DNA from: Actinobacteria bacterium IMCC26256
GTDB lineage: Bacteria; Actinomycetota; Acidimicrobiia; IMCC26256
Reading direction: 5' to 3'
Assembly (NCBI GenBank): GCA_001023575.1
Contig: CP011489.1
Coordinates: forward strand, 2,107,001 to 2,171,000
DNA: 64,000 nt
Positions 25,864-34,598 of this stretch are shown here, piece by piece. Under the pieces are notes generated by a model. It saw only the letters and a list, made by a program, of their open reading frames with translations. It did no database searches and was not told the DNA's origin. Numbering within the stretch: position 1 is the stretch's first letter; each line of letters starts with the position of its first letter. The position numbers were made by a program, and so were the translations under genes.

Positions 25864-26628
25864 TTGAAACTCACACTAAAGATCTGGCGTCAAGATGGCC
25901 CCACGGCAGAGGGTCGTTTCGAGACGTATGACATGCCTGCGGTTGTACCCGACATGTCATTCCTAGAGATGATTGACGTCCTAAATGAGAGGCTCATCTC
26001 GGAAGAGTCAGAGCCCATTGCCTTCGACCACGACTGCCGTGAGGGAATCTGTGGCTCATGCTCGATGATGATCAACGGTATTCCGCACGGACCTGAGCGC
26101 GGCACCGCAACTTGTCAGCTCCATATGCGCAAGTTCAAAGACGGTGAGCACATCACGGTCGAGCCATGGCGCGCGCGCTCCTTCCCGATTATCAAAGACC
26201 TTGCCGTAGACCGCAGCCCACTAGACCGCATCATCGAGGCCGGGGGTTACATCTCTGCTCCAACCGGCGCGGCACGAGATGCCAACGAGATATTGATCCC
26301 CAAAGAAGCAGCAGACGCCGCTATGGACGCTGCGGCCTGCATCGGGTGTGGTGCTTGCGTAGCGGCCTGCCCTAACGGAGCCGCCCAGCTCTTTACTGCA
26401 GCAAAATACGGCCACTTAAGCCTTCTCCCACAGGGGCAGCCAGAGCGTTGGACCCGTGCGATTGGGATGGTCGATGAGATGGAGCGTTGGTTTGGGTCCT
26501 GCACAAACTTCGGTGAGTGCGAGACTGCCTGCCCCAAAGAAATCTCGATCGATTTCATTGCACTCCTCAACCGCGACTACATCAAGGCCCAGTTCAAGAA
26601 TCGCCGCCTCTCCGGGCAGAAGTCTTAA
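25864..26628 (+). CDS. sdhB: Succinate dehydrogenase iron-sulphur subunit
   Basis: This is the electron-transfer subunit of complex II. Its 254 residues carry a [2Fe-2S] domain with CREGICGSCSM at about 57-67 and a C-terminal ferredoxin-like domain with CIGCGACVAACP and CTNFGECETACP, which ligate the other two clusters. The start is TTG at 25864, supported by an AGGAGG-rich upstream stretch. It is last in sdhCAB and is followed by two hairpins, the second a good intrinsic terminator. Confidence 0.95.
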   Translation: MKLTLKIWRQDGPTAEGRFETYDMPAVVPDMSFLEMIDVLNERLISEESEPIAFDHDCREGICGSCSMMINGIPHGPERGTATCQLHMRKFKDGEHITVEPWRARSFPIIKDLAVDRSPLDRIIEAGGYISAPTGAARDANEILIPKEAADAAMDAAACIGCGACVAACPNGAAQLFTAAKYGHLSLLPQGQPERWTRAIGMVDEMERWFGSCTNFGECETACPKEISIDFIALLNRDYIKAQFKNRRLSGQKS

Positions 26629-26654
26629 CTCTCCTCCCCTCCTAATATGAGCCA

Positions 26655-26712
26655 AGAGCGGTTACGCTCTGAGCAATAGGTTGTTTGGTCACTTTTTTCT
26701 AGTGGCTTTTTT
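26655..26712 (+). terminator. Tandem hairpins ending sdhCAB
   Basis: First hairpin: AGAGCG-GTTA-CGCTCT at 26655-26670. Second: GTCACT paired with AGTGGC (one G-U) at 26688-26706, followed by six T at 26707-26712, a standard rho-independent terminator. Confidence 0.8.
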
Positions 26713-26726
26713 GTAATGGGGGGAAA

Positions 26727-27863
26727 ATGACTGCCGAGATTGGTACCGCTATCGGAGACACCATTGATGGTGCTGCAGTTGAGCGACTACTCGCACGAGC
26801 ACGCCGCGATATAGACGAAGGTCTTCTGCCGTCCGCGCAGCTCGCTCTTGCGATCAACGGCGAGATAGCCGTTGAGGAGACATTCGGTGCTGCAACCCCC
26901 GAGTCGCGTTACTGCGTCTTCTCATCTACCAAGGCATTCATCGCAAGCTGCTGCTGGATTCTGATTCAAGAAGGCAAACTTGATGTCAGCAAGAGAGTCG
27001 TCGATTACATACCTGAGTTCGGGACCAACGGCAAAGAGGTAGTTACTGTCGAGCAAGTAATGCTGCACCAAAGCGGGTTCCCCTCTGCCCCACTTGGGCC
27101 ACCGGATTGGGAGACCAAGGCGGGGCGCCTTGAAGCTTTTGGTAAATGGCGCCTCCAATGGGAACCAGGAACCATCTCCGAGTACCACCCATCGAGCGCG
27201 CACTGGGTACTCGCCGAACTCATCGAGAGACTGAGCGGAGAAGACTTCCGCGATTTTCTTGAGCAGCGTGTTACCTCGCCGCTTGGGATCCCACGCGTCC
27301 TTGGAGTGACCGATGATGCTCCTGTCATGGTGCCGGTCCCATGTGGCGAGCCCGCTACTGCGGATGAACTGGAGGCTGTGCTCGGAATTCGTGAACTCCC
27401 CGTTACCGAAGTGACCACGAGTGCAGTTGCATACCTGAGTCGATATGAGGCGCGCGCTGTTGGCCTTCCAGGCGGCGGAGGAGTCATGCGGGCACGAGAC
27501 CTTGCGCTCTTCTACCAAGGCCTGCTCCACAACTCTGCTGGCATCTGGGACCCCGAGGTACTTAGCGACGGAACAGGTCGTGTGCGCAGCATGCTGCCGG
27601 ATGCTTGGACAGGCGTTCCAGCGTCTCGCACTCTCGGGCTAGTAACTGCAGGTAGCGATGGCCTCGGCTCGATGCGCGGATTTGGGAAGACAACCTCCGC
27701 ACGAGCATTTGGGCATAATGGAGCATTCGGGCAGATCTCTTGGGCTGATCCTGAGACTGGGATCTCGTTTGCTTATGCCACGGATGGATTAGACGAGCAC
27801 ATACTGCGCCAGGGTCGCAGGGGGATTGCGCTTAGCAGCCTTGCAAATGAATGCGCTAAGTAG
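26727..27863 (+). CDS. Serine beta-lactamase-fold hydrolase (EstB / class C-like)
   Basis: The 378-residue cytoplasmic protein belongs to the beta-lactamase/penicillin-binding fold family. The SxxK motif is FSSTK with Ser66 and Lys69. The second motif is Tyr153-His-Pro in the segment EYHPSSAHW, and the third is GHNG near the C-terminus. No signal peptide is present, so it is more likely an esterase or amide hydrolase than a secreted lactamase. A G-rich ribosome site precedes the ATG. It stands alone between the sdh terminator and pafB. Confidence 0.88.
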   Translation: MTAEIGTAIGDTIDGAAVERLLARARRDIDEGLLPSAQLALAINGEIAVEETFGAATPESRYCVFSSTKAFIASCCWILIQEGKLDVSKRVVDYIPEFGTNGKEVVTVEQVMLHQSGFPSAPLGPPDWETKAGRLEAFGKWRLQWEPGTISEYHPSSAHWVLAELIERLSGEDFRDFLEQRVTSPLGIPRVLGVTDDAPVMVPVPCGEPATADELEAVLGIRELPVTEVTTSAVAYLSRYEARAVGLPGGGGVMRARDLALFYQGLLHNSAGIWDPEVLSDGTGRVRSMLPDAWTGVPASRTLGLVTAGSDGLGSMRGFGKTTSARAFGHNGAFGQISWADPETGISFAYATDGLDEHILRQGRRGIALSSLANECAK

Positions 27864-27935
27864 CTCAACTCGACTCCTAAGCCGCTAGGCCCACGGGATC
27901 TACATATGACATTTCTTCATGCGCGACTTAAATGT

Positions 27936-27960
27936 CCAGAGTAATTAGCCAGAGTAATTA
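27936..27960. repeat. Two 12-bp direct repeats upstream of pafB
   Basis: CCAGAGTAATTA occurs at 27936-27947 and 27949-27960 (13-bp period) and is followed by an A/T-rich stretch up to the pafB start. It is a possible promoter or operator element. Confidence 0.7.
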
Positions 27961-28024
27961 AATGGAATAAATATTTTAATAATTTTTTGATGCAATCCGT
28001 CGGCTCATCTGTAACAATCCGCTG

Positions 28025-28957
28025 ATGCCTAACGCCCCGGATGAAAGAGGATCAGCTCTTGAGCGCACCCTGATTCTCACCGAATGGTTCGCTTCACGAC
28101 GCTCCATCCAGACGACTCTTCAAGATGTAGCCGACAATTTCCCTGAGTATGCAGGCAGCGATACAGAGACGAGCAGAAAGATGCTCGGGAGAGACCTGAA
28201 ACTCATTGAGGAAGAGCTGCAGATTGAGATTCAATGGGACGATTCGAATAACTTTTACAGCGCAAAGCCCCCTGTATTCACTCGAGATGAACGAGCCTCG
28301 CTGCTTCGCGCTGTGGGGACTGTTCGGGTAGATGGAATAGCGGAGGATGCTGATGAGACTGAGATCGGGCACGCCAGAGATCAAAGTGCTGCACAAATAG
28401 CGGTCCGCCTACCTCTAATCGTTTCAGAGTTAGGTGCACCGATTCGCGACAGGCAGATGGTTGAGTTTTGGTACAAAAAGGGCGAGCGTCGTAGGGTTGA
28501 GCCGCATCGGATTGGGCGCGGTGGCGTTGCTTGGTACCTACTTGCTCGGGATAAAAAAGATGGCGCAATCAAGCATTTTCGTCTGGATCGAATTCTTGAG
28601 GTAGCCGGCGCCCCGGCAATTGTTGCGGTAGGCGAGTTGGGGGCATTTGAGGTCCCAGATAATCGCGACCTCGCTGGAGAGTTTGATGTCGATCCAAACG
28701 AATGGGGCAGGGACGCACCGCTCGAGGCAGAGGTCGCTATGAGCAGAGATCTAGCAACAATTTTCTGTAACACAGTTGTTGGTGCACGAATCTCTTCAGA
28801 GCAGGGGGAAAACGCAATCGTCTCTGTAACCGTTCGTCACTACGTAGCGTTTCTCAACCGCGTACTCTCCTTCGGCAGCAATGTGCGACTCGAGAATCCT
28901 CCAGAGTTAGTTGAGATGCTTATTAGTTCCCTAAAGCAGATGAGTGGAGCCAAGTAA
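28025..28957 (+). CDS. pafB: WYL-domain DNA-damage regulator PafB-like
   Basis: The 310-residue protein has an N-terminal winged-helix region (about 8-90), a WYL domain in the middle (about 145-205, with the RRVEPHRIGRGGVAWYLLARD pattern and KHFRLDRI) and a C-terminal WCX-type segment. With PafC it forms the PafBC activator of the LexA-independent DNA-damage response in actinobacteria. The pafC ATG overlaps its stop by 1 nt (TAATG). Unlike the usual layout, no proteasome or pafA gene is next to it. Confidence 0.88.
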   Translation: MPNAPDERGSALERTLILTEWFASRRSIQTTLQDVADNFPEYAGSDTETSRKMLGRDLKLIEEELQIEIQWDDSNNFYSAKPPVFTRDERASLLRAVGTVRVDGIAEDADETEIGHARDQSAAQIAVRLPLIVSELGAPIRDRQMVEFWYKKGERRRVEPHRIGRGGVAWYLLARDKKDGAIKHFRLDRILEVAGAPAIVAVGELGAFEVPDNRDLAGEFDVDPNEWGRDAPLEAEVAMSRDLATIFCNTVVGARISSEQGENAIVSVTVRHYVAFLNRVLSFGSNVRLENPPELVEMLISSLKQMSGAK

Positions 28958-29919
28958 TGGCGCGCGACGCTGTCTCTAAGCAGGCAAGAGTGGTAATGAC
29001 TTTGCTAGCAAGGGCAGAGGAGTCCGGCGATGTTGAGCTTCAAGCCGCTGCAGTCGAGTTTGATGTAAAACTCGATGCCCTAACCAAATGGGTAGAGGAT
29101 TTTGTCTACCTTGAGCGTCGCCTCCTTACCGGGGAGTTGTTCTCTCCCCTTGTCACATTCATGATTGATGACGGATCGCTGATTAGGCATGGAAACAATC
29201 GGTCAATTAGGGATTTAGTAACCAAAGCACCACCTATAGAGGTGGCAGTGGGCCTATTAATTGCAGCGACTCAATACATAACGATGTACGACGATCCGGA
29301 TGAAGACGGACTCCATTATCCACTTATCAGTGCGATAAATATCCTTAGGAAAATTGTCGGGCAGGAGTATCCAGCTACTGCGAAGGCACCCGCTTTGCTC
29401 GCTGACGTTGAGGAGTCAATCGGGAGCCGTGGAAAAAGTAGAGCCCAGATCATCCGCTATATGAAGGATGATTTTTCAGTATCAGAGCGCACGGTTGAGA
29501 TACACCAGACGTACTCAATAGGTGGCTACTGGTATGCGAAGCTTCTCGACTGCGGAGATGGTCGGAAAAAATCATTTCGCGTAGACAGGATCCTTGAGAT
29601 CTCAGATGGTGGCTACTCCTTCCCAACCGCTCCAACAGACGAGATCCCAGATTCTTTCGACCTCTCGGAGCTCGCTAATCGCGTAATTATTCGCACGGAT
29701 GACGAGGCTTTGGATGCTCTCCCCAACGGAGTTGAGATCGACAAGCAGACCACGCTCGGGGATGGTCGCGTCGAGGTTGAGTTAATCGTCTATGGAGAGA
29801 GTCGCCTTGACCATCTTTTACTTGCGATTGGCCCCAATGCAGAGGTCGTCGGTCCCCCAGAAATGATCAAACGCCGAGCAGTCCATGCAGCCTCCTTGCT
29901 CTCCACATATCTGACCTAA
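28957..29919 (+). CDS. pafC: WYL-domain regulator PafC-like
   Basis: The 320-residue partner of PafB has a helical N-terminal part (about 1-140), a WYL core (about 160-215, with GGYWYAKLLDC and SFRVDRILEI) and a C-terminal WCX region. PafBC responds to genotoxic stress, probably by binding single-stranded DNA, and activates recA and other repair genes. It is translationally coupled to pafB through a TAATG junction. No tatA/tatC follows, although that is the common arrangement; tatA is elsewhere in this window. Confidence 0.87.
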   Translation: MARDAVSKQARVVMTLLARAEESGDVELQAAAVEFDVKLDALTKWVEDFVYLERRLLTGELFSPLVTFMIDDGSLIRHGNNRSIRDLVTKAPPIEVAVGLLIAATQYITMYDDPDEDGLHYPLISAINILRKIVGQEYPATAKAPALLADVEESIGSRGKSRAQIIRYMKDDFSVSERTVEIHQTYSIGGYWYAKLLDCGDGRKKSFRVDRILEISDGGYSFPTAPTDEIPDSFDLSELANRVIIRTDDEALDALPNGVEIDKQTTLGDGRVEVELIVYGESRLDHLLLAIGPNAEVVGPPEMIKRRAVHAASLLSTYLT

Positions 29920-30065
29920 ACAAGCGCTCCATTCCCCACTTACCTCGGGACTATCCCCATAAAAGTCCCAGATTTAGGCAATTTTGGGCCCCCGGACGGG
30001 GTAAGCACAGGCGGCGGGGCGTAGCCTCCAAGGGACCCCAACCCTCGCCGACCTTAGGAATTTAA

Positions 30066-31376
30066 GTGCGACCAGAGCACTTCGTCATAGATGGATCCAA
30101 TCTCGCAACTGAGGGGCGCACTGAGCCAAGCCTTGCCCAATTACACGAAGCGATTGAGGCGATCAAGGCCGAGCACCCCGAGGCGATTCTCACAATCGTT
30201 GTAGACGCATCCTTCGAACACCGGATTGATCAATCTGAGTCAAAGGAGTTCGAGCGCATCAAGTCGGCAGGAAGTTTTGTCTCGCCACCTGCCGGTGCAG
30301 TTGGGCGCGGCGATGGATTCCTTCTTCAGATCGCCCATCGAACTGGAGCAACTGTTCTCTCTAACGACTCATTCCAAGAGTTCCACGGCGAGTACGAATG
30401 GCTATTTGATACGGGGCGCCTCATTGGCGGAAAACCTGTACCAGGTGTTGGATGGATATTCTCACTACGTCGACCGGTTCGCGGGGTCACGAGCCGTAAG
30501 GCAGTAGCGGAGAAGAAGAAAGATGGCGATGCCGCCGATGGAAAAGCGCGCCGCGAAGTAAAGCAGGCGATCGCTGAGGCGACTGCTGACGTCATGGAGC
30601 CTCAGGGCACTAGGAGTAAGCGGCGTCGCCCAAGGCGCGGGCAGCAACCCGCTGAGCCGATTAATGATCCAGCGACTTTTCTCAAGTTTGTGATTGATTA
30701 TCGACCAGGCGCAGAGGTAGAAGGCACTATCGATACATTCGCCTCCCATGGAGCCTTTGTCCTCGTTGGGGATGTGCGCTGCTATGCGCCTCTAATAGGG
30801 CTCGGGAGCCCTCCCCCGACACGGGCTCGAGATGTGCTCGCCCAGGGAGAGGTGCGAACCTTCGTGGTTCAGGCAATTGATGCACCACGACGCGGCATCG
30901 AACTCTCTCTCCCTGAGTTTGCGGTCCCTGCGGCGACTCCGAGCGACGAGACTGTTGCAGCCGAGACAACCTCTCAAAAGCCTCAGCGAGGAGCAATCAA
31001 AGCACCAGCTAAGAAGCGCCCCGCTACCAAAGTCACCACTAAGCCTGTAGCGAAGAAGACGCCACGAAAAAAGACGCCAGTTAAGAAAGTAGTAGCAAAG
31101 AAAGCGGTCACTAAAAAAGTAGCAGCCAAGAAAATCGCTAAGCGTGTAGTTGCAGTCAAAGCACCAGCCGCTAAAGCCGCTGCAAAGAACTCCGCAGCAG
31201 GCAAGCAAGTCCCGAAGAAGATGGTCCCGAATAAGATGGTGGCGAAGAAGATCGTAGCGACCAAGAAAGCGCCCGCAAAAATAGTTGCGACTAAAAAGGT
31301 AGTGACTAAGAAAGCAGTGGCTAAAAAACTTGCACCTCGCACTACAGGAAGCAGCAAACCGAAGGGGAAGAGATGA
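30066..31376 (+). CDS. NYN/PIN-like nuclease, S1 domain and histone-H1-like lysine-rich tail fused in one protein
   Basis: The 436-residue protein has three parts. Residues 1-135 look like an NYN/Zc3h12a-type RNase: VIDGSNLA (Asp9, Asn12), VVDASF (Asp47), GRGDGF (Asp83) and VLSND (Asp101). Residues about 213-285 resemble an S1 RNA-binding domain (PGAEVEGTIDTF, GAFVLVGDV). Residues about 310-436 are a Lys/Ala/Val/Pro tail with repeated KK steps, like histone H1 or actinobacterial HupB tails. A basic patch KRRRPRRG sits at about 185-192. The start is GTG at 30066, with AGGA upstream. It overlaps the rhodanese gene by 4 nt. Nucleic-acid processing is inferred. Confidence 0.82.
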   Translation: MRPEHFVIDGSNLATEGRTEPSLAQLHEAIEAIKAEHPEAILTIVVDASFEHRIDQSESKEFERIKSAGSFVSPPAGAVGRGDGFLLQIAHRTGATVLSNDSFQEFHGEYEWLFDTGRLIGGKPVPGVGWIFSLRRPVRGVTSRKAVAEKKKDGDAADGKARREVKQAIAEATADVMEPQGTRSKRRRPRRGQQPAEPINDPATFLKFVIDYRPGAEVEGTIDTFASHGAFVLVGDVRCYAPLIGLGSPPPTRARDVLAQGEVRTFVVQAIDAPRRGIELSLPEFAVPAATPSDETVAAETTSQKPQRGAIKAPAKKRPATKVTTKPVAKKTPRKKTPVKKVVAKKAVTKKVAAKKIAKRVVAVKAPAAKAAAKNSAAGKQVPKKMVPNKMVAKKIVATKKAPAKIVATKKVVTKKAVAKKLAPRTTGSSKPKGKR

Positions 31377-31702
31377 ACGAAGCAATCCCAAGCATCAATA
31401 TTGAAGAAGTCACCCCAGACGACATGCTCTTAGATGTTCGCGAGATAGATGAATGGGAGGCTGGTCACGCTCCTAATGCCGTACACCTTGCCCTCTCAAC
31501 ATTGGCCGAGAATGGACTCGAGGTCCCCGCCGGCTCACGAGTACAGGTCATATGCAAGGTAGGAGGCAGATCAGCGCAGGCAACTAACTACCTGAGGTCG
31601 CTAGGGATCGATGCCGTAAATGTCTCCGGTGGAATGCTCGCTTGGGAGCAGGCCGGCCAAGAGGTCGTCACAGACTCGGGCGAGACCGGATGGGTCTCTT
31701 AG
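31373..31702 (+). CDS. Single-domain rhodanese
   Basis: The 109-residue rhodanese-like protein has the active-site loop CKVGGRS with Cys61 and the usual DVREIDEWEAGH segment. Such proteins carry persulphide sulphur for transfer or detoxification. Its ATG overlaps the stop of the nuclease/S1/tail gene by 4 nt, and the CoA-transferase gene begins 3 nt after it, so it is the second gene of a tight operon. It has no targeting signal. The sulphur acceptor is unknown. Confidence 0.93.
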   Translation: MNEAIPSINIEEVTPDDMLLDVREIDEWEAGHAPNAVHLALSTLAENGLEVPAGSRVQVICKVGGRSAQATNYLRSLGIDAVNVSGGMLAWEQAGQEVVTDSGETGWVS

Positions 31703-31705
31703 AGG

Positions 31706-33037
31706 GTGGCGAGCACCGCGGGGCGCCCTCTCGAAGGAGTTCGAGTTCTCGACTTTTCGCGGGTTCTCTCGGGCCCTATCGCAGGGCGCGTGCTCCATGA
31801 TCTCGGTGCAGAGGTTGTAAAGGTTGAACCCCCTGACGGCGATCTAACTCGCTTCGCATTGCCGAAGGCAGGTATCACATCCGCGTATTTTGCCCAACAG
31901 AATACGGGCAAGCGAAACATCTCTCTTGATCTGCATAGAGGCGAGGCAGTTGAGCTGTTACTTCAACTCGCTACTCACTTCGATGTCGTTATCGAGAACT
32001 CGCGCCCAGGAGTTATGGATCGCCTTGGGCTTGGGTACGAAGCGCTACACGCACGAAACCCAAAGATTGTCTACGCCTCCATCACAGGTTATGGACAGAC
32101 CGGAGTATGGGCTGATCGACGCGCTTTTGCAGTAGTCGTCCATGCAGAGATGGGGCTGCTCGAGGCCGGCGGTCGTTGGCGTGCAGATGCAGCGGGTAGT
32201 CACGACAGTCACGAAGGAGAGGGCCACGCGGACGCTGAAGCGAGACTCAGCATTGAGGAGAGGCGTCTCGCAGAACTGGACAAAGAGAGATTTCATAGAG
32301 CACAAGACCCGATGAGCCACGCAGATGTTTACGCGGGTCTCCACTGCTCCTCAGCAATTCTCGCTGCACTGATTCAGCGTGGACGAACAGGTACAGGCCA
32401 GCACATTGACGTCGACATGGCTGAGTCGCTACTCCACGTAAACGACTTCGCTCACTGGGATCTTGCGGGCGCTAGCGACGATCCTGAGATGACGCGCCCA
32501 AGCCTCGCTCCCGTCTACTCCCCCATCGTCACGACCAAAGATGGCCAGGATCTCGTGCTAGCAGGTGACCCTGTTGCAAATGTCAACTTTGGGCTTTATT
32601 GCAAGGCAATGGAGCGTACGGATCTAGGCGAGCTAGAGATTTTCTCTACAGAAAATCGCGCCCGACATCGCCATGTGATGCTCGATTTGCTCCACGATTG
32701 GGCCGCAACATTCGACCGCGTAGAGGATCTTCAAGCCCGCCTCGATGCGGCTGGAATCGTCAACGGAGTTGTGAGGAGTATCGGCGATGTTGCCGATACT
32801 CAATGGGCACGCGAGCGCGGTGCAATCGCAGAGGTAGACGACCGCCGCGGTGGAACCGTCCGCATACCCCAGGCCCCATGGAGATTCTCTGATGCCGAGA
32901 CAGGAGTACGTGGCGTCCCGGCATGGCGCGGGGAGCACAATCGAGAGGTGCTACAAGAGTTCCTAGGGCTCAACGACGACGCTATTAACAGACTCAAGGC
33001 AGATGGCACGCTCTCGGAGCGCGCACCAAATCCATGA
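31706..33037 (+). CDS. Family III CoA-transferase (CaiB/BaiF)
   Basis: The 443-residue enzyme moves CoA between carboxylic acids. It shows the family N-terminal pattern (LEGVRVLDFSRVLSGP, LGAEVVKVE), NISLDL, and the catalytic aspartate at about 207 in MSHADVYAGLH. A charged insert (about 155-200), rich in His, Glu and Arg, precedes the catalytic loop and is longer than usual. The start is GTG at 31706, 3 nt after the rhodanese stop. The substrate cannot be inferred. It is the third gene of the NYN-rhodanese operon. Confidence 0.92.
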   Translation: MASTAGRPLEGVRVLDFSRVLSGPIAGRVLHDLGAEVVKVEPPDGDLTRFALPKAGITSAYFAQQNTGKRNISLDLHRGEAVELLLQLATHFDVVIENSRPGVMDRLGLGYEALHARNPKIVYASITGYGQTGVWADRRAFAVVVHAEMGLLEAGGRWRADAAGSHDSHEGEGHADAEARLSIEERRLAELDKERFHRAQDPMSHADVYAGLHCSSAILAALIQRGRTGTGQHIDVDMAESLLHVNDFAHWDLAGASDDPEMTRPSLAPVYSPIVTTKDGQDLVLAGDPVANVNFGLYCKAMERTDLGELEIFSTENRARHRHVMLDLLHDWAATFDRVEDLQARLDAAGIVNGVVRSIGDVADTQWARERGAIAEVDDRRGGTVRIPQAPWRFSDAETGVRGVPAWRGEHNREVLQEFLGLNDDAINRLKADGTLSERAPNP

Positions 33038-33050
33038 CCTACATTCGGGC

Positions 33051-34481
33051 ATGACCTCCACTCAGGAGAGAAGAGATGCCGCCTCTCTAAGACCCGTTCG
33101 AGGGCATCTTGCTGCACTCACCGCTTGGAGCCTCTGCTGCGCCCTAATTGCCGCATCAAGACCCTTCGATACAGATGCATGGTGGCATATTCGGGTCGGC
33201 AGCTGGATTGCGCAACATCGCGAGATTCCCTCAACTGACATCTTCTCTTGGACATCTCGCTCTGCCGAGTGGAGGCCAAGCTCGTGGCTATTCGACTGGT
33301 TCCTCGGTGCAACCCATGATGCACTCCCTTCGCGACCGCTACTCATAGGCATCACCTTCATCACATTCGCAGCGGTGGCGTGGAGCGTGTACCGGGCCTC
33401 ACGAAGAGCAGGAGCGGGGCCATGGGCATCTGTGGGGGCGACAGCAGCGTTTGAGTTTCTGATGATTCCATACGTAGCAGAGAGGCCACAGATGCTTAGT
33501 TTCTTACTCTTCGCTCTTGTCTTTGCTCTCGTGTCACGTGCTCTCAGGGGGGATCGCTTGGCTTTTCTTGGGCTCCTCGCGGTATTTATTCTCTGGGCAA
33601 ATATCCACCTGTCTTTCACAATAGGGATGGCTCTAGTTGCGGCTACCGCTCTCGGGTATGCAATTGATGCGCGCAAGTTTCTATGGCCCTCCGCAGTACT
33701 CGGAGCCTCGATACTCGCCGGTCTCCTAAACCCATTTGGAGTAAACGCGTACTCTGCTACTACAGACCTAAGTGCACTGTCGCGAGTACTCGACGAATGG
33801 CAGCACGCGAGCATCCATGAAGTACGCGATGTTTTAATTGTGTTATTGGCGGCAGCGGCGCTCGCATCCATGATCCGCACTCGAAGGTGGAGGCGGCTAG
33901 AACTGCTGCTGCCGATCTTGGCGCTATGCGCGTTCTTCCTTTACGCAATTAGAAACGCTCCCGACTTGCTAATTCTCATTGCTCCTGAGATTGCACTAGG
34001 CCTATGGTCCCTACGTTCGACACGATTAGCGCGCTCGCTCGTGCCGTACGTTAAGCCCATTCGCGATGGCGTGTTTCTTGGCGTACTCGCATTGACTCTC
34101 ATCTCTGCCACGAACGCTATTCCCCCGAGAGCGGCTACAAGTGAGCAATACCCAATCAAAGGGGTCGCCGCTATTCCTTCTAAGTGCCGTCTGCTCAACG
34201 AATACAGCGATGGTGGTTACATTATTTACGAGCGCTGGCCCGAGGTTGAGGTCTCCGAGGACGGAAGGTCGATCGGGGCGAGGTCTGTGCTCAAACAGCA
34301 GAGCGTTATCAGCGGAGAACCCGGTGCGCTGAAGTGGATTGACTCAAACGATGTTCAATGCGTCCTTGTACGCCCCGATCGAGGAATTATCAAACTCCTC
34401 GAGGCTCGCAACTGGACTCGCGTATCTAGCGAATCGAGTGGGGTGCTCCTAATTCGCCCGGGCTTTGTTGGCAGTAATTAA
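33051..34481 (+). CDS. Polytopic membrane protein, GT-C glycosyltransferase-like
   Basis: The 476-residue protein has about ten membrane helices and a soluble C-terminal domain (about 380-476). Its first outer loop carries DTDAWWHIRVGSWI and IPSTDIFSWT, the pattern of a widespread family of GT-C-like membrane proteins that are thought to transfer sugars from lipid carriers. The start is ATG at 33051, just after the CoA-transferase stop; a start at 33003 would overlap that gene. No donor or acceptor is evident. Confidence 0.8.
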   Translation: MTSTQERRDAASLRPVRGHLAALTAWSLCCALIAASRPFDTDAWWHIRVGSWIAQHREIPSTDIFSWTSRSAEWRPSSWLFDWFLGATHDALPSRPLLIGITFITFAAVAWSVYRASRRAGAGPWASVGATAAFEFLMIPYVAERPQMLSFLLFALVFALVSRALRGDRLAFLGLLAVFILWANIHLSFTIGMALVAATALGYAIDARKFLWPSAVLGASILAGLLNPFGVNAYSATTDLSALSRVLDEWQHASIHEVRDVLIVLLAAAALASMIRTRRWRRLELLLPILALCAFFLYAIRNAPDLLILIAPEIALGLWSLRSTRLARSLVPYVKPIRDGVFLGVLALTLISATNAIPPRAATSEQYPIKGVAAIPSKCRLLNEYSDGGYIIYERWPEVEVSEDGRSIGARSVLKQQSVISGEPGALKWIDSNDVQCVLVRPDRGIIKLLEARNWTRVSSESSGVLLIRPGFVGSN

Positions 34482-34538
34482 CACGGGGTAAAAATCCCCT
34501 TGCCAAGGTGTTACTCGCAGCCTTAGCATCTCTCTATC

Positions 34539-34595
34539 CCCAAGGACGGGGGTCTCTATCGATTCAGATCTAGAAGACGACACCCAAGGACGGGG
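34539..34595 (+). repeat. 13-bp direct repeat before the gene at 34599
   Basis: CCCAAGGACGGGG occurs at 34539-34551 and 34583-34595. The second copy contributes the GGGG ribosome site of the next gene, so the first could be a decoy, a pairing partner or a remnant of duplication. Confidence 0.65.
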
Positions 34596-34598
34596 AGA

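Noticed and set aside
29920-30065. Possible riboswitch in the GC-rich gap before the NYN gene
   Set aside because: Some short G/C stems are present but no conserved box of a known riboswitch class was found.
33062-33880. Minus-strand open frame of 272 codons antisense to the GT-C-like gene
   Set aside because: Shadow of a hydrophobic membrane protein gene, with no ribosome site or motif.
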